Part shown: positions 42,044 to 50,173 of the stretch, piece after piece | How the letters are laid out: each line of letters starts with the position of its first letter | Numbering within the stretch: position 1 is the stretch's first letter | Source: Photobacterium ganghwense | GTDB lineage: Bacteria > Pseudomonadota > Gammaproteobacteria > Enterobacterales > Vibrionaceae | Length of the DNA stretch: 64,000 bases | NCBI RefSeq assembly: GCF_003025595.1 | Contig: NZ_PYMI01000007.1 | Span: 62,001 to 126,000 of the forward strand | Direction of reading: 5' to 3' | The notes under the pieces: model-generated | What the model saw: only the letters and a program-made list of their open reading frames with translations | What the model was told of the DNA's origin: nothing | The model's database searches: none | Position numbers and translations under genes: made by a program

Positions 42044-42067
42044 GGATGTTTAGACGTCTAGAAGTTG
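42044..42067 (+). promoter_or_regulatory. MetJ operator (three adjacent met boxes)
   Basis: The centre box AGACGTCT (42052-42059) is a perfect MetJ half-operator. The flanking 8-mers GGATGTTT and AGAAGTTG each match five of eight positions. MetJ binds tandem 8-bp boxes cooperatively, which fits. The right box overlaps the TTGACA -35 at 42065-42070, so binding would block RNA polymerase. Read by eye. Confidence 0.75.
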
Positions 42068-42093
42068 ACACTGCCAGAGTGAAGCCTTAGGCT
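42065..42093 (+). promoter_or_regulatory. Candidate promoter of the NhaC-type gene
   Basis: A consensus TTGACA (42065-42070) and TAGGCT (42088-42093) lie 17 bp apart. The start would be about 30 nt before ATG 42130. The -10 is weak, but the overlap with the MetJ boxes supports it. Confidence 0.5.
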
Positions 42094-42129
42094 AGGCAAA
42101 ATTTTTAGAAAAGATGTCCTGTAGTCATC

Positions 42130-43491
42130 ATGCCAAATACAACACAACATACTTCGACGGAGCCGACGCCCTCGGCACTGCCGCTACTCCCTCTGGGAAT
42201 ATTCCTTGCGCTATTTATTGGTGTGGGGACTTATTTGACTCTGCAAGGTGTGGACTTTGCCTTTTACCAGTTACCGGCTCCAGTAGCCGCGTTACCAGCT
42301 ATCGTCGTTGCGATCCTGCTGAGTAAGGAAAATCTCAATAAAGCGATTGAACAATTCCTGCGTGGGGTAGGCCATGGCGATATTATGGCAATGTGTATGA
42401 TCTACCTGCTTGCCGGTGCCTTTGCGGCAGTCGCGAAAGCAACGGGTGGGGTGGATGCGACGGTTAACCTCGGACTTTCTATGCTGCCGGCCAGCCTGAT
42501 TCTGCCGGGCATTTTTGTGATTTCTGCTTTCATCGCGACAGCGATGGGAACGTCCATGGGCACCATTGCAGCGGTGGCTCCGGTTGCGCTGGGGATTGCG
42601 CAGGCGTCGGGAATGGATATTGCCCTGACCGCGGGTGTGGTACTCAGCGGCGCCATGTTCGGTGACAACCTGTCGATCATTTCAGATACCACGATTGCGG
42701 CGACTCGCTCTCAGGGCTGTCAGATGAAAGACAAGTTCCGTGAGAATATCCGTATTGCCCTGCCTGCGGCGTTGGCGGCGATCGTTCTGTTCCTGCTGAG
42801 CAGCACCCCAAGTGAGTTACCGGCAACCTCGGAAGTGGAATGGCTGAAGGTGTTGCCTTACGTCACGATTCTGGTGCTGGCTGTGTCCGGCGTGAATGTG
42901 TTTGTGGTGCTGAGCCTGGGCATTGTGCTGGCGGGCGGTATCGGTCTGGTTTCACTGCCTGAGTACCAACTGGCCACGTTCGGTCAGGATATCTACAGCG
43001 GCTTTGGTAATATGCAGGAAATTTTCCTGCTGTCGATGATGATTGGCGGTATGGGTGAACTGATGCGCCAGCAAGGAGGCCTTGCTTTCCTGACTCAGCT
43101 GGTCAGCAAGATTATCCGGGTGTTCAGTAAGCAGCATACTCAGGGGGAAAACCTGCGTGCCAGTGAGCTGGGGATTGCCGGTCTGGTCAGTATGACCAAT
43201 GTGTGTACGGCCAATAACACCGTTGCCATCATTGTGTCTGGCGGTGTTGCGCGTGAACTGGCGGAAGAAAATGGTGTGACGGCCCGTCGTTCGGCCAGCC
43301 TGCTGGATATCTTCTCTTGTGTGGTGCAGGGTATCCTGCCATATGGTGCACAGGCTCTGTTGCTGGGCTCGGTGTTTGGTTTGTCACCGCTGGAAGTGGT
43401 CAGTCACTCTTACTACTGTTTCTTCCTGGCTCTGGCGGCTGTTGTGGCGGTATTCCTTCGCCACCAGTCACGCAACCTGGCTGTTGCATAA
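42130..43491 (+). CDS. metT: NhaC-family transporter, probable methionine transporter MetT
   Basis: A 453-residue membrane protein with about eleven to twelve hydrophobic segments. It shows NhaC-superfamily motifs 'ATAMGTSMGTIAAVAPVA' (about residues 137-154) and 'GAMFGDNLSIISDTTIAAT' (about 174-192), and a second 'TNVCTANNTVAIIVSGG'. Generic annotation would be Na+/H+ antiporter. NhaC-like MetT proteins have been proposed as methionine transporters from their co-regulation with methionine genes, and the MetJ boxes directly upstream support that reading. Transport has not been shown here. Confidence 0.78.
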   Translation: MPNTTQHTSTEPTPSALPLLPLGIFLALFIGVGTYLTLQGVDFAFYQLPAPVAALPAIVVAILLSKENLNKAIEQFLRGVGHGDIMAMCMIYLLAGAFAAVAKATGGVDATVNLGLSMLPASLILPGIFVISAFIATAMGTSMGTIAAVAPVALGIAQASGMDIALTAGVVLSGAMFGDNLSIISDTTIAATRSQGCQMKDKFRENIRIALPAALAAIVLFLLSSTPSELPATSEVEWLKVLPYVTILVLAVSGVNVFVVLSLGIVLAGGIGLVSLPEYQLATFGQDIYSGFGNMQEIFLLSMMIGGMGELMRQQGGLAFLTQLVSKIIRVFSKQHTQGENLRASELGIAGLVSMTNVCTANNTVAIIVSGGVARELAEENGVTARRSASLLDIFSCVVQGILPYGAQALLLGSVFGLSPLEVVSHSYYCFFLALAAVVAVFLRHQSRNLAVA

Positions 43492-43551
43492 GTGATTGCT
43501 ACAGGCCTTCATGCGATAGCGTAAGTACGCAGAAAAAGACAGAAATGACTC

Positions 43552-43578
43552 AAGCCTCCCGTCGTGGAGGCTTTTTTA
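43552..43578 (+). terminator. Terminator of metT
   Basis: AAGCCTCC pairs with GGAGGCTT around CGTCGT (43553-43573), followed by a T run, about 60 bp after the stop. Confidence 0.88.
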
Positions 43579-43846
43579 TGCTTGCTCTCTCAATATTTCA
43601 AAATGGAATGAGTGGTATAGTGATCTGGTCAACATATTGATGAAATCTATACAACAAGATTCATTAATTATTTTAAACTGACGCTCGTTATCTCCCTGTT
43701 TCTCCTCATTTTGCAGGCTTTTTTGATGCCTGTGCTTTCGTTTGTCTGCGTGACTGGCGCCAGAGCGTCCAGAACCACCGGAAAGGGGAGGTAGCGCCAC
43801 AAGTGCGGTGATAAACCAGAACACAATTAGGATAAGGGATGCCCTC
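43579..43846. other. Leader region of the 5'-nucleotidase gene
   Basis: About 270 bp with no supported gene. The minus-strand frames that cross it run into the nucleotidase gene as shadows. No clear promoter stands out. Confidence 0.4.
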
Positions 43847-45517
43847 ATGAAGCAACATTTCTTTGCCAAGACAGCATTGTCTGCTGTGATTCTTGCCACG
43901 CTGGCAGGCTGTGCCGGCCAGACTGATACAGCGCAGGGTTGGCAGGCCGACCAGACATACAAGCTGACCATCCTTCATACCAATGACCACCATGGCCGTT
44001 TCTGGCACAACCAAAACGGTGAGTACGGCATGGCGGCGCGTAAGACGCTGCTGGATCAGCTACGTGCTGACGTGGCCGCTGAGGGCGGAACAAGCTTGCT
44101 GCTGTCCGGTGGTGATATCAACACCGGGGTGCCGGAGTCAGATCTGCAAAATGCCGAGCCGGATTTTAAAGGCATGAATATGCTGGGCTATGACGCAATG
44201 GCGCTGGGGAACCACGAGTTTGATAACCCGATTAATGTGCTGCGTCAGCAGGAAGAGTGGGCTGAGTTCCCAATGCTGTCTGCCAACATTTATGACAAAA
44301 CAACCGGCAAGCGTATGTTCCAGCCATACCAGATTTTTGAGCGGCAGGGCATCAAAATTGCGGTTATTGGCTTAACGACCGAAGATACGGCGAAGATCGG
44401 TAACCCAGAATACATTGGCGGCATCGATTTCCGCGATCCGAAAGAAGAAGCCCAAAAGCTGATTGCAGAGCTGAAAAAGACGGAAAACCCGGATGTGATT
44501 ATTGCTGCGACGCACATGGGCCACTACGAAAACGGTAACCGGGGCGTCAATGCACCGGGGGATGTGGCACTGGCGCGCTTTCTGCCTGAAGGCGAACTGG
44601 ACATGATCGTCGGCGGTCACTCTCAGGAACCCGTGTGCATGGAAGGCTCGAACATGTACAACAAGCAGTTCAAGCCTGGCGACGTCTGTAAGCCGGATCA
44701 GCAGAACGGTACCTGGATTGTGCAGGCGCACGAGTGGGGTAAATATGTAGGTCGTGCAGATTTTGAATTCCGCAACGGCGAATTGCAGATGGTGAGCTAC
44801 GATCTGATCCCGGTTAACCTGAAAAAGAAAGTGCAGTTGGCTGACGGCAGCTCAAACCGTGTGTTCATTCAAAATGAAATCGCGCATGACCCATCAGTGA
44901 AAGCCTTCCTGCAACCTTATCAGGAGCGTGGTCAGGAAAAACTGAATGTGAAGATCGCTCAGTCAAACGGTAAGCTGGAAGGTGACCGTAATGTGGTGCG
45001 TTTTGAGCAGACGAACCTGGGTCGCCTGATTGCGGCATCGCATATGCAGCGTGCCAAAGCCGACTTTGCCGTGATGAACTCCGGCGGCGTGCGTGACTCT
45101 ATTGCTTCTGGTGATATCACTTACAAAGATGTGCTGAAAGTGCAGCCGTTTGGCAATATCGTGACTTATACCGATATGAGCGGTGCAGAAGTGATGGACT
45201 ACCTGAATGCCGTCGCAACCAAGCCGGTAGACTCTGGTGCTTACGCACAATTCTACGGTATCTCTATGACGGTACAGAATGGTAATGTGAGCAAAGTGTC
45301 GATTGGTGGCAAGCCGCTGGACATGAAGCAAACCTACCGCTTTACGGTTCCAAGCTTTAACGCTGCTGGCGGTGATGGTTATCCGAAACTGGCCGATCAT
45401 CCGGGCTATGTGAACACTGGTTTTGTGGATGCCGAAGTTCTGAAAGAGTTCCTGGAAAACCACAGCCCAATCGACGTGAATTCGTTCGCGCCAAAAGGTG
45501 AAGTGGTTTACCTGTAA
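43847..45517 (+). CDS. 5'-nucleotidase / UDP-sugar hydrolase lipoprotein (UshA/NutA family)
   Basis: A 556-residue lipoprotein with lipobox LAGC (Cys about residue 22), in contrast to soluble periplasmic UshA of E. coli. It resembles the membrane-bound NutA of Vibrio. The metallophosphoesterase domain ligands are in 'LHTNDHHGRF', 'SGGDINTG', 'ALGNHEFDNP', 'ATHMGHYENG' and 'IVGGHSQ'. The C-terminal substrate domain has 'MNSGGVRDSI' and 'VPSFNAAGGDGYP'. It releases nucleosides from extracellular nucleotides. ATG 43847 gives a proper signal peptide; a longer frame is discarded. Monocistronic. Confidence 0.93.
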   Translation: MKQHFFAKTALSAVILATLAGCAGQTDTAQGWQADQTYKLTILHTNDHHGRFWHNQNGEYGMAARKTLLDQLRADVAAEGGTSLLLSGGDINTGVPESDLQNAEPDFKGMNMLGYDAMALGNHEFDNPINVLRQQEEWAEFPMLSANIYDKTTGKRMFQPYQIFERQGIKIAVIGLTTEDTAKIGNPEYIGGIDFRDPKEEAQKLIAELKKTENPDVIIAATHMGHYENGNRGVNAPGDVALARFLPEGELDMIVGGHSQEPVCMEGSNMYNKQFKPGDVCKPDQQNGTWIVQAHEWGKYVGRADFEFRNGELQMVSYDLIPVNLKKKVQLADGSSNRVFIQNEIAHDPSVKAFLQPYQERGQEKLNVKIAQSNGKLEGDRNVVRFEQTNLGRLIAASHMQRAKADFAVMNSGGVRDSIASGDITYKDVLKVQPFGNIVTYTDMSGAEVMDYLNAVATKPVDSGAYAQFYGISMTVQNGNVSKVSIGGKPLDMKQTYRFTVPSFNAAGGDGYPKLADHPGYVNTGFVDAEVLKEFLENHSPIDVNSFAPKGEVVYL

Positions 45518-45535
45518 GTTTGCCTGAATCATCCG

Positions 45536-45564
45536 AAGCCCCGGCGATAGCTGGGGCTTTTTTA
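45536..45564 (+). terminator. Terminator of the 5'-nucleotidase gene
   Basis: AGCCCC pairs with GGGGCT (45537-45558), followed by a T run, about 20 bp after the stop. Confidence 0.88.
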
Positions 45565-45631
45565 TGGGCGGCAGTTTTGTCTGTGCTCCGGTTGGGCTAT
45601 AGTGGGGCTTTTGTGACGGAGCTAAAAGTTT

Positions 45632-46108
45632 ATGACCCCAGCAATTAATCTGGCCAAGAAGAATAAAATTCCTCACACCATTCATCAGTACGATCATGAT
45701 CCGGCGAATACCAATTTCGGGCTCGAAGCTGCCGAGGTCTTGGGGCAGGATCCTGATCGTGTCTTCAAAACGTTGCTGTTTGCCCTGAATGGCGATCAGA
45801 AAAAACTGGCGGTCGCGATTGTGCCGGTATCCGGGATGCTGGATCTGAAAGCGGCAGCAAAAGCGGCGGGCTGTAAAAAAGTCGAAATGGCAAATCCACA
45901 GATAGCAGAAAAAACAACTGGTTACATTGTAGGTGGGATCAGCCCGTTGGGCCAAAAGAAACGCTTACCGACGTTTCTTGATGCATCAGCCCAGGCATTT
46001 GACTCTATTTGTGTCAGTGCCGGACGTCGCGGACTGGAAATTGAGCTCGCACCGACGGATCTGCTGAGCCTGACCGGCGGCCAATTTGCCCCCTTGGGCA
46101 AAGATTGA
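45632..46108 (+). CDS. ybaK: Cys-tRNA(Pro) deacylase YbaK
   Basis: A 158-residue trans-editing enzyme that removes cysteine from mischarged tRNA-Pro. The essential Lys is in '[11 protein letters not shown]' (about residue 46). '[17 protein letters not shown]' and '[18 protein letters not shown]' are YbaK blocks. Length equals E. coli (159). It is plausible company for a genome with a tRNA-Pro array 3 kb away, although the closeness may be chance. Confidence 0.95.
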   Translation: MTPAINLAKKNKIPHTIHQYDHDPANTNFGLEAAEVLGQDPDRVFKTLLFALNGDQKKLAVAIVPVSGMLDLKAAAKAAGCKKVEMANPQIAEKTTGYIVGGISPLGQKKRLPTFLDASAQAFDSICVSAGRRGLEIELAPTDLLSLTGGQFAPLGKD

Positions 46109-46153
46109 TCAGCTGAAGAGCAAACACGGCCAGTAAAAACGGAGAGCCAGCCA

Positions 46154-47080
46154 TTGCTAAGCCAGATCAACCTGAATTTGTTGCGTACGCTGCAGGTCCT
46201 GATGGAAGAGTGCCATGTCAGTCGCAGCGCTGAGCGGCTGTGCCTGACTCAGTCAGCGGTCAGCCGCCAACTTAACCAACTGCGTGAGCTGTTTGCTGAT
46301 CCGCTGTTAATTCGTGAAGGGAACCGGCTGTTACCCACGCCGAGAGGATTGCAGCTTAAGCTGCAGGTGGATGCGATTCTGGAAGGTTGTGAGGCATTGC
46401 TGGCGGCTCCGAGTTTTGATCCTGAGCAGTGGCAAGGGCCGATGATCATGGCATCTTCCGACTATGTTGCTCAGTATATTCTGCCGGATATTGTTGAGCG
46501 GGTTCAGCGTCAGGCACCACGGCTGAACCTCAGCTACCGGCTTTGGTCTCCGGAACAGATCTCCCGGCTGGGAGAACTTGATATTCATTTGGTTTCGACG
46601 ATGTTACCTGCCATACCAGACGGATTGTGCGGGGCCCAGATCGGTGCCGATTTTCCGGTGTGTGTGCTGCGCAGAGGCCATCCGCTAGCGTTGGCTCCTC
46701 GGCTGACACTCGATGACCTTGTGCGTTATCCGCACATGCGTGTCTCAGCCGGAGGTGACAAGGACAGCTTTGTCGAGCGGGAACTGTCCGCGCTGGGTTT
46801 GCAGCGTACCGTCAAATTTTCCGTTCCTTTCTTCAGTTCCGCTTTTCAGACCGTCAGTCGGACAGATATGTTGCTGGTGCTGCCTGAGCACATTGCCATG
46901 AATATGCAGGCCTTATTTGATATTACCTACTGCCCGTTACCATTAACCACCCCCGAGCATCGGTACTGGCTGTTATGGCATCCTCGCTATGACGCCGACC
47001 CAGCGCATCGCTGGTTCCGTGAGCAGGTAATGGCAGTGATGCAAAGCTCGATGTATTCCATTCAGCCTCGCGTGTATTAA
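46154..47080 (+). CDS. LysR-family transcriptional regulator
   Basis: A 308-residue regulator with an N-terminal winged helix-turn-helix ('HVSRSAERLCLTQSAVSRQLNQLRELFADPLLIR', about residues 19-52) and a two-lobed effector domain. It starts at TTG 46154, with GGAGAG 7 nt upstream. The downstream LysE/RhtB exporter gene is on the same strand after a 193-bp gap carrying a LysR-like palindrome, so the exporter is a likely target. The effector is unknown. Confidence 0.9.
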   Translation: MLSQINLNLLRTLQVLMEECHVSRSAERLCLTQSAVSRQLNQLRELFADPLLIREGNRLLPTPRGLQLKLQVDAILEGCEALLAAPSFDPEQWQGPMIMASSDYVAQYILPDIVERVQRQAPRLNLSYRLWSPEQISRLGELDIHLVSTMLPAIPDGLCGAQIGADFPVCVLRRGHPLALAPRLTLDDLVRYPHMRVSAGGDKDSFVERELSALGLQRTVKFSVPFFSSAFQTVSRTDMLLVLPEHIAMNMQALFDITYCPLPLTTPEHRYWLLWHPRYDADPAHRWFREQVMAVMQSSMYSIQPRVY

Positions 47081-47183
47081 CGCAAGCATTCAGTCATCCA
47101 CAAGGGTTAAGTCTGTTTTTTCAAGCCGGTTTTTCACCTGGATACCTGGCCAGGGTAGCCGGAGACAGTGAGCAAAACAGCAC

Positions 47184-47200
47184 TATGATTTGAAATCATA
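47184..47200. promoter_or_regulatory. Perfect 17-bp palindrome, likely LysR-type operator
   Basis: TATGATTTGAAATCATA is fully symmetric about its central base, apart from that base itself, and contains the T-N11-A form favoured by LysR proteins. It lies between the LysR gene and the exporter gene, about 75 bp before the exporter start. Confidence 0.6.
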
Positions 47201-47273
47201 ACCTTAATGATTTCTTTTGATTTCACAGAATACCTTGGCGTTGCTACATTTTTGGCAATACAAGGAGAATCTT

Positions 47274-47888
47274 ATGACATTCAGTATCTGGCTTTCACTA
47301 TTAATGATTTGCATGCTTGGTGCCATGTCCCCGGGCCCGAGTCTGGCTGTGGTGGCTCAGCACAGTCTGGCAGGCGGCCGCTTACACGGCGTGGTAACAT
47401 CTTGGGCACACGCTGCAGGTGTCGGCATCTATGCGTTGTTGACCTTGTTGGGTTTGGCTGTGGTACTGAAGCAATCACCGACCCTGTTTCAGGTGATGAC
47501 ATATGCGGGAGCCGCGTATCTTGCGTATCTCGGTTTTAACGCACTGCGTTCAAAAGGTGGCGTGGCGGCGAAGCTGGCTGCCGGTGAGCCGAGCAGTTTG
47601 CTGGTAGCGGCGCGCGATGGAGCCATGATTTCTCTGCTGAATCCGAAGCTGGCTCTGTTTTTCTTGGCTCTGTTCAGCCAGTTTGTGGCCATCGGGACAG
47701 AATTGTCCAGCCGGGCGATAATAGTGGCCACACCACTGCTGGTGGACGGATTGTGGTACACCCTGATTGCATTTGTGCTGTCTAACCCTCGGGTGCTGGA
47801 TAAACTTCGCATGAAAGCGCAGCTCATTGACCGTCTGTCAGGGGTTGTATTGATTCTGCTGGCTATGCGGGTGGTTGTTCAGGCCTGA
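47274..47888 (+). CDS. LysE/RhtB family amino acid exporter
   Basis: A 204-residue membrane protein with about six hydrophobic segments. The family hallmark 'LGAMSPGPSLAVVAQHSLAGG' is at about residues 13-33, followed by 'YAGAAYLAYLGFNALRS' and 'LLNPKLALFFLALFSQF'. Relatives export lysine, threonine or homoserine lactones; the substrate here is unknown. ATG 47274 has AAGGAG at 8 nt. Probably under the upstream LysR regulator. Confidence 0.9.
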   Translation: MTFSIWLSLLMICMLGAMSPGPSLAVVAQHSLAGGRLHGVVTSWAHAAGVGIYALLTLLGLAVVLKQSPTLFQVMTYAGAAYLAYLGFNALRSKGGVAAKLAAGEPSSLLVAARDGAMISLLNPKLALFFLALFSQFVAIGTELSSRAIIVATPLLVDGLWYTLIAFVLSNPRVLDKLRMKAQLIDRLSGVVLILLAMRVVVQA

Positions 47889-47916
47889 GAAACAACCCGG
47901 GGAATACCCAATGTAT

Positions 47917-47948
47917 TAAAAAAGGAGCCACAGGCTCCTTTTGTTTTT
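47917..47948. terminator. Bidirectional terminator between exporter and smrA
   Basis: AAAGGAGCC (47921-47929) pairs with GGCTCCTTT (47933-47941), with A and T runs on both sides. It lies between convergent genes. Confidence 0.88.
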
Positions 47949-47972
47949 CGCAATATGCACAAGAAATACGGA

Positions 47973-48554
47973 TTAACCTTGGCGCTTGCTATGTCGCTCG
48001 CGGTTTTCCAGCTTACGCTCCGGGCTTTTTTTCAGCATCACGTATAAGGCACCATTGCCGCCATGCTGGCGGAGCGCTGAGTGAAAACACATCACATCCG
48101 TGATTTGTTCGAGCCAGGTGGCAACAAAGCTCTTCATCATGGCCGGTGGATTCGACTTTTCCCCTTTGCCATGAACAATGATGACTGTGCGAATGTCCAT
48201 CCGCTGGCACTGACGCAGGAAATTCAATACTTCCTCGCGGGCTTCTTTCAACGATTTCCGGTGTAAATCCAGACGCGCCTGAAGATCGTACTTTCCTAAA
48301 CGAAGTTTACGAAAAACGCCGTCCTGAACGCCGGAACGCTTAAACTCGACCATATCATCAGGTTTGAGCATTTTGGCATAATCTAGGGAAAGGTATTCAG
48401 GGTCACTATCGGATAGGGTTTGCGCGGCCAGTCGTCGGGCGAGTTGGGCCTCCGATACCTGGTGCTTTTGTGTGACCTGAACTTTGTCCTGCGCCAGCGG
48501 GGCAACGTCGGCCATCATCTCCCGAAAGAGATCAAATTCATTATTCTCTGACAT
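47973..48554 (-). CDS. smrA: Smr-domain endonuclease SmrA (YdaL)
   Basis: A 193-residue protein with a C-terminal Smr domain at about residues 95-175: 'LDLHRKSLKEAREEVLNFL', 'TVIIVHGKGEKSN' and 'HGGNGALYVML'. Smr proteins nick DNA or cleave RNA at stalled ribosomes; SmrA is the E. coli paralogue closest in N-terminus ('LFREMMADVAPL'). A candidate extended -10 promoter lies 30 bp upstream. Confidence 0.9.
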   Translation of the reverse strand: MSENNEFDLFREMMADVAPLAQDKVQVTQKHQVSEAQLARRLAAQTLSDSDPEYLSLDYAKMLKPDDMVEFKRSGVQDGVFRKLRLGKYDLQARLDLHRKSLKEAREEVLNFLRQCQRMDIRTVIIVHGKGEKSNPPAMMKSFVATWLEQITDVMCFHSALRQHGGNGALYVMLKKSPERKLENRERHSKRQG

Positions 48555-48584
48555 GGTGTTTCAAGATTGGAGACTCATGGCCTG

Positions 48585-48593
48585 AGTATACCA
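48585..48593 (-). promoter_or_regulatory. Candidate extended -10 promoter of smrA
   Basis: On the minus strand TGGTATACT joins the TGN extension to a near-consensus TATACT. The start would lie about 25 nt before the smrA ATG. No good -35 is seen. Confidence 0.4.
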
Positions 48594-48617
48594 ATTTCGA
48601 GCGGCGGGTATAGCGGG

Positions 48618-48657
48618 GAAAAGAAATCCAGGGTCATCACCGACCGTCTGACCCTGG
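48618..48657 (-). terminator. Terminator of the DUF3149 gene
   Basis: CCAGGGTCA (48628-48636) pairs with TGACCCTGG (48649-48657), a 9-bp stem. On the minus strand it is followed by ATTTCTTTT. It lies 28 bp past the DUF3149 stop. Confidence 0.75.
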
Positions 48658-48684
48658 CGCAAGCAAAAGACTTTGCAAATGGCT

Positions 48685-48825
48685 CTAGTGAGGAGATGGT
48701 GCAGTCAAGACTTTGTAAACAAAGTAACCGCCGTAAAACAACATTAATCCCAAGGCGCCGAAAATGACAATCATTGATGAAAGACCGACTGCATTACCAA
48801 ATAAAAGCTCTAACCAGAAATCCAT
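48685..48825 (-). CDS. DUF3149 family small membrane protein (46 residues)
   Basis: A 46-codon gene, MDFWLELLFGNAVGLSS..., ending VYKVLTAPSPH. One hydrophobic helix spans about residues 16-38. The DFWLxLLFGN start and GYFVYKV end match DUF3149 proteins found in vibrios and relatives, of unknown role. AGGA lies 6-7 nt before ATG 48825 and a rho-independent terminator follows, so it is a complete single-gene unit despite its size. I checked every codon of the frame. Confidence 0.85.
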   Translation of the reverse strand: MDFWLELLFGNAVGLSSMIVIFGALGLMLFYGGYFVYKVLTAPSPH

Positions 48826-49020
48826 AGTCATTCCTTTTTGGTCGTGGGATAGTGGTTGTAAGATACTAATGCAACAGGGTTGTTATGATGATCTGGATCA
48901 ATGGTGTTTTACATGTTTCACTCTTGTAGCTGCCTCTGCGTGTCTGATCACTTTTTCGGCGCAATTGCTAAATCAATAAGCAATTAAACAGGGAAACGGA
49001 TAAAATTTACGGTTTCCCTC

Positions 49021-49048
49021 TTGCGTAATTTCTTGGCCTGAGTAATAT
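49021..49048 (+). promoter_or_regulatory. Candidate promoter of the tRNA-Pro array
   Basis: TTGCGT (49021-49026) and TAATAT (49043-49048) lie 16 bp apart, about 65 bp before the first element. It is the best pair in the gap, but weak. A GC-rich discriminator is not obvious. Confidence 0.3.
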
Positions 49049-49111
49049 AAGCCACCTCAGCAGCACAAGAGCTGTTGGCAAGTAAAGAGTTTACAAGGCT
49101 TTTTACTATGT

Positions 49112-49211
49112 CGGTGAATAGCGCAGTTTGGTGACGCATCCTGATTTTAGGAATAGCGGACCAGAGGGTCGGGGGTTTTCCAAGACCTTGAATTGGCTTC
49201 TTCACCGACCA
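49112..49211 (+). pseudogene. tRNA-Pro-like element psi1
   Basis: 100 nt. The ends are those of tRNA-Pro: acceptor CGGTGAA with TTCACCG and encoded ACCA, and most of the D arm. The anticodon region is replaced by CTGATTTTAGGAATAGC before GGACCAGAG, and the T arm by TTTTCCAAGACCTTGAATTGG. No normal anticodon or T loop remains, so it should not decode. Confidence 0.85.
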
Positions 49212-49250
49212 CTTTTTAAGTGGCAGGTTTATGACGTGCCGCGACAATGT

Positions 49251-49327
<77 letters not shown>

Positions 49328-49367
49328 CTTTTCAAGTGGCAGGTTTTATGACGTGCCGCGACAATGT

Positions 49368-49444
<77 letters not shown>

Positions 49445-49483
49445 CTTTTCAAGTGGCAGGTTTATGACGTGCCGCGACAATGT

Positions 49484-49583
49484 CGGTGAATAGCGCAGTT
49501 TGGTGACGCATCCTGATTTTAGGAATAGCGGACCAGCGGGTCGGGGGTTTCCCAAGACCTTGAATTGGCCTTTTCATCGACCA
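49484..49583 (+). pseudogene. tRNA-Pro-like element psi2
   Basis: 100 nt, the same architecture as psi1, with several base differences in its 3' half (CCAGCGGG; GGCCTTTTCATCG). The change in the acceptor 3' strand (TTCATCG) turns one G-C pair into G-U, so the stem still pairs. Confidence 0.85.
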
Positions 49584-49622
49584 CTTTTCAAGTGGCAGGT
49601 TTACGACGTGCCGCGACAATGT

Positions 49623-49699
<77 letters not shown>

Positions 49700-49738
49700 C
49701 TTTTAAGTGGTAGGTTTTATAACGTGCCGCGACAATGT

Positions 49739-49815
<77 letters not shown>

Positions 49816-49855
49816 CTTTTCAAGTGGCAGGTTTTATGACGTGCCGCGACAATGT

Positions 49856-49955
49856 CGGTGAATAGCGCAGTTTGGTGACGCATCCTGATTTTAGGAATAG
49901 CGGACCAGAGGGTCGGGGGTTTTCCAATACCTTGAATTGGCCTCTTCACCGACCA
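49856..49955 (+). pseudogene. tRNA-Pro-like element psi3
   Basis: 100 nt, nearly identical to psi1; differences include CCAATACC for CCAAGACC and GGCCTC for GGCTTC. Acceptor stem and CCA are intact. Confidence 0.85.
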
Positions 49956-49994
49956 CTTTTTAAGTGGCAGGTTTTATGACGTGCTGCGACATGT

Positions 49995-50071
<77 letters not shown>

Positions 50072-50079
50072 CTTATTTG

Positions 50080-50108
50080 AAAGCCTGCTCATAGAGCAGG
50101 CTTTTTTC
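50080..50108 (+). terminator. Terminator of the tRNA-Pro array
   Basis: AAGCCTGCT (50081-50089) pairs with AGCAGGCTT (50095-50103), followed by six T residues, 9 bp after the last tRNA. Confidence 0.92.
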
Positions 50109-50173
50109 GTTTCAGTGTTTAGGTCATAACGTTACAGCGTGCAGAGATAAATGTGCTAAACGTGTCTTTCGGG

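Noticed and set aside
49022..49120. Possible attachment site of an integrated element at the tRNA clusters
   Set aside because: tRNA genes are common integration sites, but no integrase, direct repeat of a tRNA 3' end at a distance, or foreign-looking DNA is present.
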